Origin: Butyricicoccus intestinisimiae
Lineage (GTDB): Bacteria > Bacillota > Clostridia > Oscillospirales > Butyricicoccaceae
Length of the DNA stretch: 64,000 bases
Assembly (NCBI RefSeq): GCF_018918345.1
Contig: NZ_JAHLQI010000001.1
Location: 558,001 to 622,000 of the forward strand
Direction of reading: 5' to 3'
Below the pieces are notes generated by a model, which did no database searches, was not told the DNA's origin, and saw only the letters and a program-made list of their open reading frames with translations. The position numbers and the translations under genes are program-made. Positions 43,001 through 51,508 of this stretch are shown piece by piece (positions within the stretch are counted from its first letter, which is position 1; each line of letters begins with the position of its first letter).

Positions 43001-43197
43001 AGTGCCTCATCAATAGCTTCTACAGGCAGACCACGGTTGATACGCACCAAACTATCTCTCAGAATAGAATCCAGAATCGGACTGGTATAATCTCTATCAA
43101 AATCCGGAGCGTAGAGGTGGTCATAGCCCATGTTTTCAAACAATTCAATGATTGCCTGTTCATATGTATCCTCTGTAAATAAATTTGGCATGTTCAA
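40030..43197 (-). CDS. hsdR: Type I restriction enzyme R subunit HsdR
   Basis: The 1055-residue motor and nuclease subunit. The PD-(D/E)xK nuclease domain is near 125-165 (RRPDIILFINGLPLVLMELK). SF2 translocase motifs follow: FWHTQGSGKSLSM (Walker A), VVMADEAHRGQYG (DEAH) and FIGFTGTPI (motif III). The C-terminal helical part binds HsdM. Length is typical. It is separated from hsdS by about 50 bp that contain an inversion site. Confidence 0.95.
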   Translation of the reverse strand: MNMPNLFTEDTYEQAIIELFENMGYDHLYAPDFDRDYTSPILDSILRDSLVRINRGLPVEAIDEALAKLKNFDTGSLLQKNMIFMDYLQNGVTVKFFVKGEEQSSIVRLIDYQNIKNNSFYVVNQFTFLENGNNRRPDIILFINGLPLVLMELKSPAKDEVGAENAYHQIRNYMQDIPSIFYYNAICVISDLSTNKAGTITSGLDRFMEWKTKDGNYEDTAYASFETFYEGMFKKERLLDILKNFILFSGISNSRFKVLAGYHQYFAVRKAIEKAKVATKTDGKGGVFWHTQGSGKSLSMVFYAHLLQDALDSPTIVVMTDRIDLDDQLYAQFSQCADFLRQTPVQAESKEHLKSLLDGRSANGIIFTTMFKFERGEKALSERRNIVVMADEAHRGQYGFDEKIVMSENENGEKEAHTVIGNARVIHDALPNATFIGFTGTPISAKDRNTREVFGDYIDVYDMTQAVEDGATRPVYYESRVVHLKLDENTLALIDSTYDVLEQQSDAQTIEKSKKMLGQMESVLGADSTIESLCDDIVEHYEKYRANLLTGKAMIVAYSRPIAMKIYRRILKIRPTWTDKVGVVMTGGNNDPEDWKEIIGTKAHKEELARKFKDNNDPMKIAIVVDMWLTGFDVPSLATMYVYKPMHGYNLMQAIARVNRVFKDKEGGLIVDYVGIASALKAAMKEYTKRDQSKYGDMNIAKMAYPKFQEKLQVCKDLLHGFDFSGFVGGSPLTMAKLITGGVNFILDASVPERKDLFLKEAMLLKQSHSLCSSMTTEQERHEAAYMEALRSTVIKITYGGTGGKSLSLTEINDQINELLKAAVQSEGVISLFDSSKSGGENFSLFDPAVLDEISRMKEKNIAVEILKKLMAEQVALYKRTNVVQSQKFSEKIAQLMNSYYNGLITNEEVIKELLKTAEEIANLYKNGQELGLSQEELAFYDALTKPEHIKDFYKNDELIALTRELTEMLRKNRTIDWQKKETARAQMRKMVKRLLKKYKYPPEDYDFAISTVISQCELWTDNVEPRKEEKLYKYVSEIELSKVAEDTVSYGEKK

Positions 43198-43225
43198 CCT
43201 CCTGTATTTTTCGTTATATTTCTAT

Positions 43226-43241
43226 GATAAACAAGAATTTA
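43226..43241 (+). repeat. hsdS inversion site A
   Basis: Contains AAACAAGAATTTA (43229-43241). It lies just past the hsdS stop, oriented opposite to site B inside hsdS. Sites A and B flank the 3' half of hsdS. Confidence 0.75.
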
Positions 43242-43246
43242 GTGGC

Positions 43247-44455
43247 TTAAAGGTCGATGTCGGAAACATCAAGCTCGCCGGACATCAACTTAGGCAGTAG
43301 CGCATCTCGCATAGCTGCAAGTTTGTGCGATTCACGAGTACGATTTTGCATTTCCAAAAACATAGGATATACGATAGCATCAAAGCGATGAAGTGTTTCC
43401 TTATCAGGCAATATTGTTGGATAATTTTTCAGAATATCCGTTTTTAGATTATTAAAAACACTTCCATTACTGAGATTAACCAAATGCTGGCGAATGTACT
43501 TAAAATATAAATATAGATATTCCCGTGAAAATTTTGATTTTGGGAAGTAAAGCCATCCGTCATGAATGCAGCTATCAACATCAAGGATTTTAGGTATGCC
43601 TGGAGTTGCACTATTAGAAAGTATGAGCGATCCTTCTTTAAGAAAGACGGTCTTTTTTAGTCCATCTTCAATTATGTGATCCTTGATGTCGATAACAAAT
43701 GGCGTTTGAAGGCTTGTTACATCTGAAATTTTAAGCCATCGTAAACCTGAATCAGATAAGTACTTTTGAATTGGTCTGGGTGAACCACCACGCTTAATAT
43801 CCGCGAAATCACCCAGTTTTCCATCAATCCAAGAATCAGGCACACTACCGTTCCATGGAATATAATCAAGGAACCATGCTTTGAAAAGAGCTTCTGCTTG
43901 CTGCTCTAAATTCTTGTTTATCTTACCATTCACTTTTATTTTTTCATCTATATTCAACAGAAAGCGAGCGATGCGCTCTTGAGTTTCTTTTTCTTCTGGA
44001 AAAGAAATCACAATTTCTTCCTGCAATCTTTTTCGATTTATTTCAGTCTGACCGGTTGAGCCTTCCGCAAGCGTTTCAATTTTAGGTTGAAACGCTTTAA
44101 CCGCATACCCATAATAAATAGAATCAATTTCCTCGGTTGGACGAAGAAGTATCATATGTCCATCTATTGTTGTTGGTGTTGGCACATCATACAATTGAGC
44201 AACACGACCAGCAGTTCCAGTACCAGTAGAGTTAATCAGCACATCTCCTGGTTGAAGCATTTTATCAGCTGGTACTTTCTTTTTTGAACAGTCATGTAAT
44301 CTTGATTCCTCATAATTGATTTCAAAATTTCGATTACATTTCTGATTTAACACACGAACTGTATTCTCATTTTCTCTTTCTACATATTTAGGTGGAATGC
44401 CTTTAGACATAAATGATGTGATTTCGCCTAAACATCTTTTCCTCCACTCTGTCAT
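43247..44455 (-). CDS. hsdS: Type I specificity subunit HsdS (assembled locus)
   Basis: A 402-residue DNA-recognition subunit, the normal length. Target-recognition domain 1 spans about 1-165, a central conserved helix covers 175-205 (LNIDEKIKVNGKINKNLEQQ), TRD2 runs about 205-375, and a C-terminal conserved helix ends MSGELDVSDIDL. Inversion site B lies in the central helix at codons NKNL; site A lies just past the stop. The 3' half can therefore be flipped out or exchanged by the adjacent recombinase. Confidence 0.93.
   Translation of the reverse strand: MTEWRKRCLGEITSFMSKGIPPKYVERENENTVRVLNQKCNRNFEINYEESRLHDCSKKKVPADKMLQPGDVLINSTGTGTAGRVAQLYDVPTPTTIDGHMILLRPTEEIDSIYYGYAVKAFQPKIETLAEGSTGQTEINRKRLQEEIVISFPEEKETQERIARFLLNIDEKIKVNGKINKNLEQQAEALFKAWFLDYIPWNGSVPDSWIDGKLGDFADIKRGGSPRPIQKYLSDSGLRWLKISDVTSLQTPFVIDIKDHIIEDGLKKTVFLKEGSLILSNSATPGIPKILDVDSCIHDGWLYFPKSKFSREYLYLYFKYIRQHLVNLSNGSVFNNLKTDILKNYPTILPDKETLHRFDAIVYPMFLEMQNRTRESHKLAAMRDALLPKLMSGELDVSDIDL
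43907..43922 (-). repeat. hsdS inversion site B
   Basis: TAAATTCTTGTTTA on the plus strand, the reverse of site A, encoding NKNL in the assembled hsdS. Confidence 0.8.
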
Positions 44456-44468
44456 ATCGTCACCTTCC

Positions 44469-45455
44469 TTAACCTATGTATTTCTTGTGAGCCAATTTAA
44501 CATTGCTCTGTTTGACCATTGCGTACTGCAAGGTCGTATCTATTCGTTTATGCCCCAAGAGCTGCTGTAACTGCTCAATCGGCATTCCTTTATCAATCGC
44601 CATCGTAGCAAGTGTTCTTCGGAACTTATGCGGATGGACTTTTTGTATATCTAACTGCTTGCCCATTTCACGCAGGCGAGATTCGATACCGCCTATCTTG
44701 ATTCTCTCATGTGGAGCACGCAAAGTAACAAAAAGTGCCGGGTTTTCATCTGTTCGACTGTCGATATAGTTTTGCAGATGAATCTTTGTCCGAGCATCAA
44801 AGTAGACAATGCGTTCCTTATCACCCTTACCGAAAACCACACATTCACGCTCATTGAAATTGATGTCCGCTTTGTTCAGCAAAACCATTTCACCGATACG
44901 CATTCCGGTAGAAGCCAGCATATCAATCATCGCCAAGTCCCGAAGTTCTGTACAGCTGTCACGCATTTTCTCCAAGTCCTCATCTGTATAGGTTTCCTTG
45001 ATGTTGGTTGCTGTTTTCACCTTATGGATACGGCGAACAGGACTTTTCAAAATATAATCCTCGTCCTCCAGCCAAGAGAAAAAGCTGGACAAAATCCTGC
45101 GGATATTATCTATCGTCACACGACTGGACTGGTTCTTGCTCTGATAATCTGTCAGATAAGAACGCAAATCCTCAGTCTGAATGTGACGGATACCTTTGTC
45201 TATCGAAGCTACCATCGTTTCAATGGTTGTGCGGTAATATTTCAGCGTTTTCTCTGAACAACCTTCAATCCGCTTTGCCGAAACAAAAGAATCTATCAGC
45301 TTTGGGTTATCGTCTGTTTCGTTCTTCTCTGACTGCGCCGTGATCTCACAGCCAAACAGTGCATTTTCAAGCACTTTTTGCAGCTGCTGCATTTGTGCAT
45401 TGTCGAGGTGTGGCAGCATTTGCTGCACCACCTCTGAAATAATTTGCTGTTTCAT
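44469..45455 (-). CDS. Tyrosine recombinase, probable hsdS invertase
   Basis: A 328-residue phage-integrase-family recombinase. The N-terminal SAM-like DNA-binding domain covers about 55-140 (SEKTLKYYRTTIETMVASID). Catalytic residues are in STGMRIGEMV (Arg), HPHKFRRTLATMA (His, Arg), LLGHKRIDTTLQYA (His and nucleophile Tyr). It lies between two hsdS loci whose sites are in inverted pairs, which fits the hsdS-linked invertases that control type I phase variation. Inversion by this enzyme is inferred from position. Confidence 0.9.
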   Translation of the reverse strand: MKQQIISEVVQQMLPHLDNAQMQQLQKVLENALFGCEITAQSEKNETDDNPKLIDSFVSAKRIEGCSEKTLKYYRTTIETMVASIDKGIRHIQTEDLRSYLTDYQSKNQSSRVTIDNIRRILSSFFSWLEDEDYILKSPVRRIHKVKTATNIKETYTDEDLEKMRDSCTELRDLAMIDMLASTGMRIGEMVLLNKADINFNERECVVFGKGDKERIVYFDARTKIHLQNYIDSRTDENPALFVTLRAPHERIKIGGIESRLREMGKQLDIQKVHPHKFRRTLATMAIDKGMPIEQLQQLLGHKRIDTTLQYAMVKQSNVKLAHKKYIG

Positions 45456-45547
45456 AGGTCATTCTCCTTCAAATTTATTTTCCAGAGAACGACTCAACGG
45501 CAGTTCCGTTGGCTTTAGCTCCCGCCGTTGGTGGGAGTATTTAGGTT

Positions 45548-45560
45548 AAACAAGAATTTA
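45548..45560 (+). repeat. hsdS inversion site C
   Basis: AAACAAGAATTTA in plus orientation, at the NKNL codons of the silent plus-strand hsdS half. Confidence 0.8.
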
Positions 45561-46217
45561 GAGCAGCAAGCAGAAGCGATTTTTCAATCAATCCTTAGCA
45601 ACGCTGTCACGACCGTTAATCTCGGCGAAATTGCAGATGTGAAAGGTGGAAAGCGATTACCTAAAGGTGTCAATCTTATAGATATACAAAACACACATCC
45701 ATATATTAGAGTACGAGACTTAAATAATGTCCTATTTGCCTCTCTTACTCCTGATTACGCCTATGTTGACGAAGAGACACAAAAAAGTATTTCCCGTTAC
45801 ATAGTTTCTACGGGAGATGTTCTGATCTCGATTGTTGGAACAATCGGTCTAACAGCTATTGTAGATTCAACCTTGGATAAAGCCAATCTGACCGAGAATT
45901 GCGTCAAAGTAACAAACTTAAAGCATATAACACCAGAATATCTATTGCTGTATCTTCGATCTCAATTAGGAAGAGAAGCTATTACTAAAGGTACAGTAGG
46001 TGCTGTACAACAGAAGTTGCCGATTAAAAATATACAAGCTATTCCTATTCCGCTATTAAGCGAAAAGGATAAAAATACTCTGCTCTGCACCCTTGATTCT
46101 ATTTTTGCCGAAATATCAATTAATGTTATTCAATCCGCAAAGCTTTCTTCTTTGCGTGATACTCTGTTGCCAAGATTGATGTCCGGCGAGCTTGATGTCT
46201 CTGACATCGACCTCTAA
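45548..46217 (+). pseudogene. Silent, inverted 3' half of a second hsdS
   Basis: The plus-strand frame starts at the NKNL codons without a usable start (NKNLEQQAEAIFQSILSNAV), carries a TRD2 (VNLGEIADVKGGKRLPKG and following), and ends MSGELDVSDIDL like the assembled HsdS. It is out of register with any promoter in this orientation. Inverting sites C and D would place it in frame behind the 5' half at 46214-46753. It is therefore a stored specificity cassette rather than a dead gene. Confidence 0.88.
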
Positions 46218-46753
46218 ACCGTTAAATTCTTGTTTATCTTATCATTGAGTGCGATTTTATCATCAAACGACTTCAAAAATGAGCCGATTTTTTCTTGATC
46301 AACTAATGGAGGCACATCAATTTCAAGATTCCTTACAACATCAGTCTGCACACGCTGTCGTCCAGATGAACCGACCATAGATTTTATTGACGGTTCTCTT
46401 ATTTCCGGGCTACAAACAAGGTAGTACAAGTAATCCTTATCAGTAATTCCTTCTTTTGCTCGGAACACAATATATTCCGTTGAGCCAAACCCGACCTCTC
46501 CATCATTTAAGATTGAGACCTGCGCTGTTTTCCCATTTTCTAAGCACGGCGTAATTCGTGCCATAATCGTATCTCCATTACGGAATTTTGTGCCACCAGA
46601 AAAACATTCTTCAACATAATATGGAATATCTCGATAAAATGGGCGGAGTACATCCATAGGGATTTTCTTAGCTATAGCACCTTTTTTTATTGTTTCTCTG
46701 GGATTGAAATCTGCAATATCAGAGAGCTTCTTTTTTATCCATTCAGATTTCAT
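46214..46753 (-). CDS. hsdS: 5' half of a second hsdS (truncated in this orientation)
   Basis: A 179-residue TRD1-containing half (MKSEWIKKKLSDIADFNPRE and following) that ends KINKNLTV, with the stop just after inversion site D. It has a proper ATG and GGAGG site, downstream of the PIN gene. After inversion it would read NKNLEQQ... and give about 400 residues, equal to the complete HsdS. As sequenced it can contribute only a half-subunit, which some type I enzymes tolerate as dimers; whether this one does is unknown. Confidence 0.88.
   Translation of the reverse strand: MKSEWIKKKLSDIADFNPRETIKKGAIAKKIPMDVLRPFYRDIPYYVEECFSGGTKFRNGDTIMARITPCLENGKTAQVSILNDGEVGFGSTEYIVFRAKEGITDKDYLYYLVCSPEIREPSIKSMVGSSGRQRVQTDVVRNLEIDVPPLVDQEKIGSFLKSFDDKIALNDKINKNLTV
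46223..46238 (-). repeat. hsdS inversion site D
   Basis: TAAATTCTTGTTTA on the plus strand, inverse of site C. C and D flank 662 bp containing the silent TRD2. Confidence 0.8.
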
Positions 46754-46820
46754 GTCCAATCGCCTCCAGTTTTTCACGAATTACAAATTCGTTTATTCTT
46801 TCTTGTCCTGTATTCATAAG

Positions 46821-47870
46821 CTAACTCTCACTTTCAGTTTCGTCTTCATCCGTTCTATACGCATCTTCAACCGAATAAGTACCATCATCCAGCATCTTAA
46901 CATTTATGCCTACGTTGATTGTGTCCTGTGTTTTTCCTCCATCTTTCAATTCATATATAAACTGCAATACTGCTTCAATATAATATTCAATTGCATTCTC
47001 GTCCGAATTCAAGGATTCAATATTATCAATACTAATCAAATGAGCTGTAGTTGAAGTAATCAACCGTCCTTTTTCAACAAGTCCAAAATTTCGATCGATT
47101 ATCTGCACGAGAAAATCTCCAGAGTTTAACCAATCAATAATTTCCTGGTTTTCATCAAACTCTTCAATTGGTTGATAGGAATATTTGTCAATTTCCTTTG
47201 CCCACGCTTCTAACTGTACCTTAACTTCACTTTCATTTTTGCATATGAACAGTGATGAATCTGATACATTTTCTGCAAACTCATTTAGCAGAAATCCTCC
47301 AAAAGCATTGTCTTTGGAATAATATATAATTTTCGAGTTGCGATGCGTTAATGAAAATTCCAAAATACTTTCCCATAATAGCGCATCCTTAAATCCTTTA
47401 TCAGACTTTTTGTCTTTTCCCTCAAAAGGAGGTAATTTACTAAATGCTCGATTTATTATACTTTCAAACCTATTATTAGAAGCAATCGGAAGCTCTATAA
47501 TTTTATTCAATCCTACTGAAATCTCTTTTTTGTATTCCACAATCTTATTTTTTATGTATTCCGGATAGTTTATGTCCGGATTTTCTTGAATAGAATATTC
47601 AGGAAATCGTTTCTTTGATATCGTACTTTTATAAGTTGAAAGCAATTCATCATGCTTTTCTATAATCTGCTTCTCCATTTCATTCCATACAACAGATGGA
47701 ATTGCTACGGTTACCTGATTATATATGTCAAGTTGATTAATCATATCAATTACATTTTCAAATGTTGAATTAAAGCTAAACGTTGTGAAATCTGCTTTCT
47801 TTTCATATGCTTGAAACAGAGCATTCGTATCAAAAATCAAACAATACGTTATTTCATTGCTTGAGCTCAT
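46821..47870 (-). CDS. PIN-domain (DUF4935-like) nuclease in the RM operon
   Basis: A 349-residue protein. The PIN-type acidic residues fit: LIFDTNALFQAY near 12 (D), PSVVWNEMEKQI near 60 (E), KGFKDALLWESILEF near 165 (D) and YYSKDNAFGG near 190 (D). The C-terminal 130 residues are unrecognised. The start at 47870 overlaps the end of hsdM by 17 bp, so expression is coupled to the methyltransferase. PIN domains cut RNA. An abortive-infection or RM-backup role is inferred from the setting. Confidence 0.8.
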   Translation of the reverse strand: MSSSNEITYCLIFDTNALFQAYEKKADFTTFSFNSTFENVIDMINQLDIYNQVTVAIPSVVWNEMEKQIIEKHDELLSTYKSTISKKRFPEYSIQENPDINYPEYIKNKIVEYKKEISVGLNKIIELPIASNNRFESIINRAFSKLPPFEGKDKKSDKGFKDALLWESILEFSLTHRNSKIIYYSKDNAFGGFLLNEFAENVSDSSLFICKNESEVKVQLEAWAKEIDKYSYQPIEEFDENQEIIDWLNSGDFLVQIIDRNFGLVEKGRLITSTTAHLISIDNIESLNSDENAIEYYIEAVLQFIYELKDGGKTQDTINVGINVKMLDDGTYSVEDAYRTDEDETESES

Positions 47871-49362
47871 ATCCGATCGCCCCCAGCTTCTTCCTGATCT
47901 CTCCCTCCAGCTCATGCGACTTTGCAAACATTTCCGCAAGTTCAGATGTTAACCGATCCATCTTTTCTTCAAATGGCTCATCGTCTTCTTCCTGCTCTTC
48001 AATACCTACATATCTGCCCGGAGTAAGGATAAAGTCTTGCTTTTCAATTTCCTGCAAATCAGCAACGGCACAGAAGCCTTTAACATCTTCAAGTGTTCCG
48101 TCTACAAAAGCTTCATAGGTATCTACAATCTTCTTGATATCACCATCTGTCAACTCTCGAAGCTTACGGCTCACCATCGTTCCCATCTTGCGGGCGTCAA
48201 TAAATAAAGTCTTTCCCGGTTGTTTCTTCTGTTTATTGATAAACCAGAGCGAAACAGGAATCTGCGTTGTATAGAATAGCTGAGTAGGCATTGCAACAAT
48301 GCACTCAACTAAATCGGCATTGATAATGTTCTTACGAATATCACCCTCTCCACCTGACTGAGAAGAAAGTGAACCATTCGCTAATACCATACCAATACGA
48401 CCTGCTGGTGCAAGATGAAAAATCATGTGTTGAAGCCATGCAAAGTTGGCGTTTCCTGCTGGTGGTGTTCCATATTTCCATCTCTGATCTTCTTTTAGTT
48501 TATCCAATCCCCAATCAGAAAGGTTAAACGGAGGATTAGCCATAATATAATCTGCTCGCAATGTTGGATGGCGATCATCTAGAAACGTATCTGCAGCATA
48601 GGCTCCAAGATCTGGTTCAATTCCACGAATAGCAAGGTTCATCTGTGCCATCTTCCATGTAGTAGGGTTTGAGTCCTGGCCGTAGATAGAAATGTTACTG
48701 ATGTTACCGCTGTGGTTCTCAACAAATTTTGCAGACTGAACAAACATACCGCCTGAGCCACAGCAAGGATCATATACTCTTCCCTTGAAAGGTTTCAATA
48801 CTTCTACCAAGGTGCGTACTACGCAAGATGGTGTGAAGAATTCGCCGCCACGTTTTCCTTCTTGTTCCGCAAACATAGAAAGACAATACTCATAGGTACG
48901 ACCCAAGATATCCTTTTCGCTACCGTGTTCGATCATCTGAATATTGGTAAATAAATCTACCACATCTCCCAATCTTCGTTTGTCCAATTCTGGACGTGCG
49001 AAATTCTTAGGGAGAATGTCTTTCAATCGTTTATTTTCTTTTTCAATTGCACGCATAGCCTCATCAATAACTGTACCAATCTCTGGCGTATGTGCTTTTG
49101 CTGCAATCTCACTCCAACGTGCACCTGCTGGTACAAAGAAGATACCTTCAGAAGTATATTCATCAATATCTTCCTCGAATCCGTCGCCTTCTTCAACAAG
49201 TTCCTGATATTTATCGTCAAATCTATCTGAGATATATTTCAAGAAAATCAACCCCAGGACAACGTTCTTATATTCTGATGCATCCATATTGCCACGAAGT
49301 ACGCAGGCCGCATCCCATATTTGTTTTTCAAATCCAATATCGGCTGTATTTTTATCTGCCAT
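47854..49362 (-). CDS. hsdM: Type I restriction-modification methyltransferase HsdM
   Basis: A 502-residue N6-adenine methyltransferase. The N-terminal HsdM_N helices (VLGLIFLKYISDRFDD) are followed by the methyltransferase fold with DPCCGSGGMFVQS (SAM-binding motif I) and MANPPFNLSDW (catalytic NPPF). It modifies host DNA with HsdS. The ATG at 49362 has GAGGAGGAAA upstream. A short XRE gene precedes it by 41 bp. Confidence 0.95.
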   Translation of the reverse strand: MADKNTADIGFEKQIWDAACVLRGNMDASEYKNVVLGLIFLKYISDRFDDKYQELVEEGDGFEEDIDEYTSEGIFFVPAGARWSEIAAKAHTPEIGTVIDEAMRAIEKENKRLKDILPKNFARPELDKRRLGDVVDLFTNIQMIEHGSEKDILGRTYEYCLSMFAEQEGKRGGEFFTPSCVVRTLVEVLKPFKGRVYDPCCGSGGMFVQSAKFVENHSGNISNISIYGQDSNPTTWKMAQMNLAIRGIEPDLGAYAADTFLDDRHPTLRADYIMANPPFNLSDWGLDKLKEDQRWKYGTPPAGNANFAWLQHMIFHLAPAGRIGMVLANGSLSSQSGGEGDIRKNIINADLVECIVAMPTQLFYTTQIPVSLWFINKQKKQPGKTLFIDARKMGTMVSRKLRELTDGDIKKIVDTYEAFVDGTLEDVKGFCAVADLQEIEKQDFILTPGRYVGIEEQEEDDEPFEEKMDRLTSELAEMFAKSHELEGEIRKKLGAIGYELKQ

Positions 49363-49403
49363 TTTAGTTTTCCTCCTCTGATGATTCATCTTCTACCGAA
49401 AAA

Positions 49404-49631
49404 TTAAGTTTCTTTTTCTTCCAGTTTTTCATCAGGTATTACCTGCATAATATCTGCAAAATCACAATCAAGTCCTTTACATATTCTCAGCAAAACATCT
49501 GTTGTAATATTGTCGCCTTTCGTGAGTTTTGCAACCGATGCCGAACTAATACTGCATCGTTCCATCAAATCTTTTTTCTTCAAATTTTTATCTATCAAAA
49601 GTTTCCATAATCTGTTGTAACTGATACGCAT
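49404..49631 (-). CDS. XRE/Cro-type HTH regulator
   Basis: A 75-residue Cro/C1-type protein of the YozG-like group: LLIDKNLKKKDLMERCSISS, then SVAKLTKGDNITTDVLLRIC and DFADIMQV. It lies between the ABC-ATPase gene and hsdM and may act as the control protein of the restriction genes, delaying hsdR until methylation is complete. That role is inferred. Confidence 0.85.
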   Translation of the reverse strand: MRISYNRLWKLLIDKNLKKKDLMERCSISSASVAKLTKGDNITTDVLLRICKGLDCDFADIMQVIPDEKLEEKET

Positions 49632-49671
49632 TTTCTACCTCCGTCGTTACAGCTATAAATCAAAAACAGTA

Positions 49672-51504
49672 TCAATATACATCATGAAGGAATCCATATC
49701 GTCCTTCATTAAGTTTCTTTGTAAATGTGATGACATTGGCTCCGAGAGCCTCAAAATCAATATTACTCGGAACGTGATCTGTATTTTCCACAATAATCAA
49801 CTGTCCCGTCAAATGATGAACAAAATACTTAAACAGACCATCCTTCATGCTATCGGGTAATTCAGTATCATTTTCATCAAATCCATGCAATGGAGTATCT
49901 ATAATCAAGAAATCTGCATTGTACTTTGCGTGATCATGAAAATAGTTTCTAAAGGCAAGAGCTACAACTGTATTCAAGTAAGAGTGATATCCCTTACCGT
50001 GAGAAGCCTTTGTCTCACCATTTACTTCTATATCAAAACTGCTTAAATTAAATCGAGCACCAGTCAAATTCAAGTACTGACATTCTCTTAATATCGAATC
50101 CATATCCTCGCTTACAGTCGTCTGGAATTCAGTATCAAAATATTCTTTTGGATGATATTCGATTGCCTTCTCTTCTTCATTTTCTGCAATGTCATATCTA
50201 GTCAAATCCTGTTCCCAGCCTTTTGCATATTGAACAATAAGATCGACCTCATTTGATAACTGAATATAACCTCTGTATGTCTCTATAGTCTTTTCTATTT
50301 CTGATGCCTGTGGCTTCAGTTCTTGTTGTATGAGCTTCTCAATGTCAGCTCTCTGTTCCTTGAGTTCTCTCAATTTTTCTTCGACAGCAGCTTTTTCCAC
50401 CTGAACATCTTTTTCTGATGCTACCAACCCATCCATTTGAGAAACTATTCGAGACAATTCACCACGAGATGCCTCAATGTATGATTTCTTTGCACGAGGA
50501 GTAATCTTTCCATCGCAGAACGGACAAGTTGAAACCTTCGGTGCTGTGCTCATATTTTGCTCGCCATCAACAATGAAAGTCAAGCGTTGAATATCTGCTT
50601 TATATTGACTACGCAGATGTCCATATCTTGAAAGAAGCACTTCGCATTCTGTTACTTTTGCTTCTTGTTCCATAATATCCGCAAGCAGTTTCTGGCTGGT
50701 TTCGATTGCAGCAGAAATAGATGATTCGGTTTTCTGTAAAGATTCCACCATCTCACGTAGTTGTTCTTCTATATTAGCATCGTCCAGATTTTCTATTTGA
50801 ACTGCCAGTTCTTTCTGACGCTGATTTGCTTCTCGAATCTTCTGATTCACATAGTCGTGAACTGCTTCTTTACGAGCCTTCTTTATCTCTTTTTTGGTCT
50901 GAGCATCATGTTCACTAAAATCTCTACCAGTAAGCAAGAATAATAGTGAAGAAAGAAATAATGTTTTTTCGTAAGTCGCAACTGGCTCAAACAGTGGATC
51001 TGGTTTGTCAATTCTTTCTTCCTTAATGTAATACAGGCGAAGAAGGTTTTCCCAAGTCATACGTTTCTTCTCAAAGCGCATATTACCAGGCACTTCGGGT
51101 TCTCCATCGATGCCTAACAGCTTCATCATCACTAAATTAAGAACCGGCTTCGGCTTTTTTACATTCTTGCCTGGTTTTTTTATAACATATATCCCGTTCT
51201 CAATTTCTTCAGAATCCGCAACCACCTCTACTTGTCCAGAGCCAACTTTACGTGAAAGGATCACGTCACCATATTGTTCTGTGCCAATAATAACGGACGC
51301 TGAATCATACCCTGACGATTCTTTGAATGGATTTTTTAGTTTATCGTAATTTCCACCGAACACGAACTCCATACACTTCAGGACGCAGGACTTTCCTGTA
51401 TCCGAACGTCCCTGTATTATATTCAAACCGGAAGTAAAATCGACAATGGCATCTTCTTTCAAATCACTCCTGGCGATTATTCTTTTTATATAAAAACCAG
51501 CCAT
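49672..51504 (-). CDS. SMC/Rad50-like ABC ATPase of a three-component conflict system
   Basis: A 610-residue ATPase. Walker A GRSDTGKSCVLKC lies near residue 32. Long coiled-coil arms (about 195-270 and 330-410) flank a zinc-hook-like STCPFCDGKI. A signature-like SHGKGYHSYLN and Walker B NADFLIIDTPLHGFDEND lie near 500-545. This arrangement matches the ABC-3C type, in which the ATPase is encoded with a middle component and a third protein. All three are here in order. The likely role is sensing foreign nucleoprotein. Confidence 0.85.
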   Translation of the reverse strand: MAGFYIKRIIARSDLKEDAIVDFTSGLNIIQGRSDTGKSCVLKCMEFVFGGNYDKLKNPFKESSGYDSASVIIGTEQYGDVILSRKVGSGQVEVVADSEEIENGIYVIKKPGKNVKKPKPVLNLVMMKLLGIDGEPEVPGNMRFEKKRMTWENLLRLYYIKEERIDKPDPLFEPVATYEKTLFLSSLLFLLTGRDFSEHDAQTKKEIKKARKEAVHDYVNQKIREANQRQKELAVQIENLDDANIEEQLREMVESLQKTESSISAAIETSQKLLADIMEQEAKVTECEVLLSRYGHLRSQYKADIQRLTFIVDGEQNMSTAPKVSTCPFCDGKITPRAKKSYIEASRGELSRIVSQMDGLVASEKDVQVEKAAVEEKLRELKEQRADIEKLIQQELKPQASEIEKTIETYRGYIQLSNEVDLIVQYAKGWEQDLTRYDIAENEEEKAIEYHPKEYFDTEFQTTVSEDMDSILRECQYLNLTGARFNLSSFDIEVNGETKASHGKGYHSYLNTVVALAFRNYFHDHAKYNADFLIIDTPLHGFDENDTELPDSMKDGLFKYFVHHLTGQLIIVENTDHVPSNIDFEALGANVITFTKKLNEGRYGFLHDVY

Positions 51505-51508
51505 ATCG

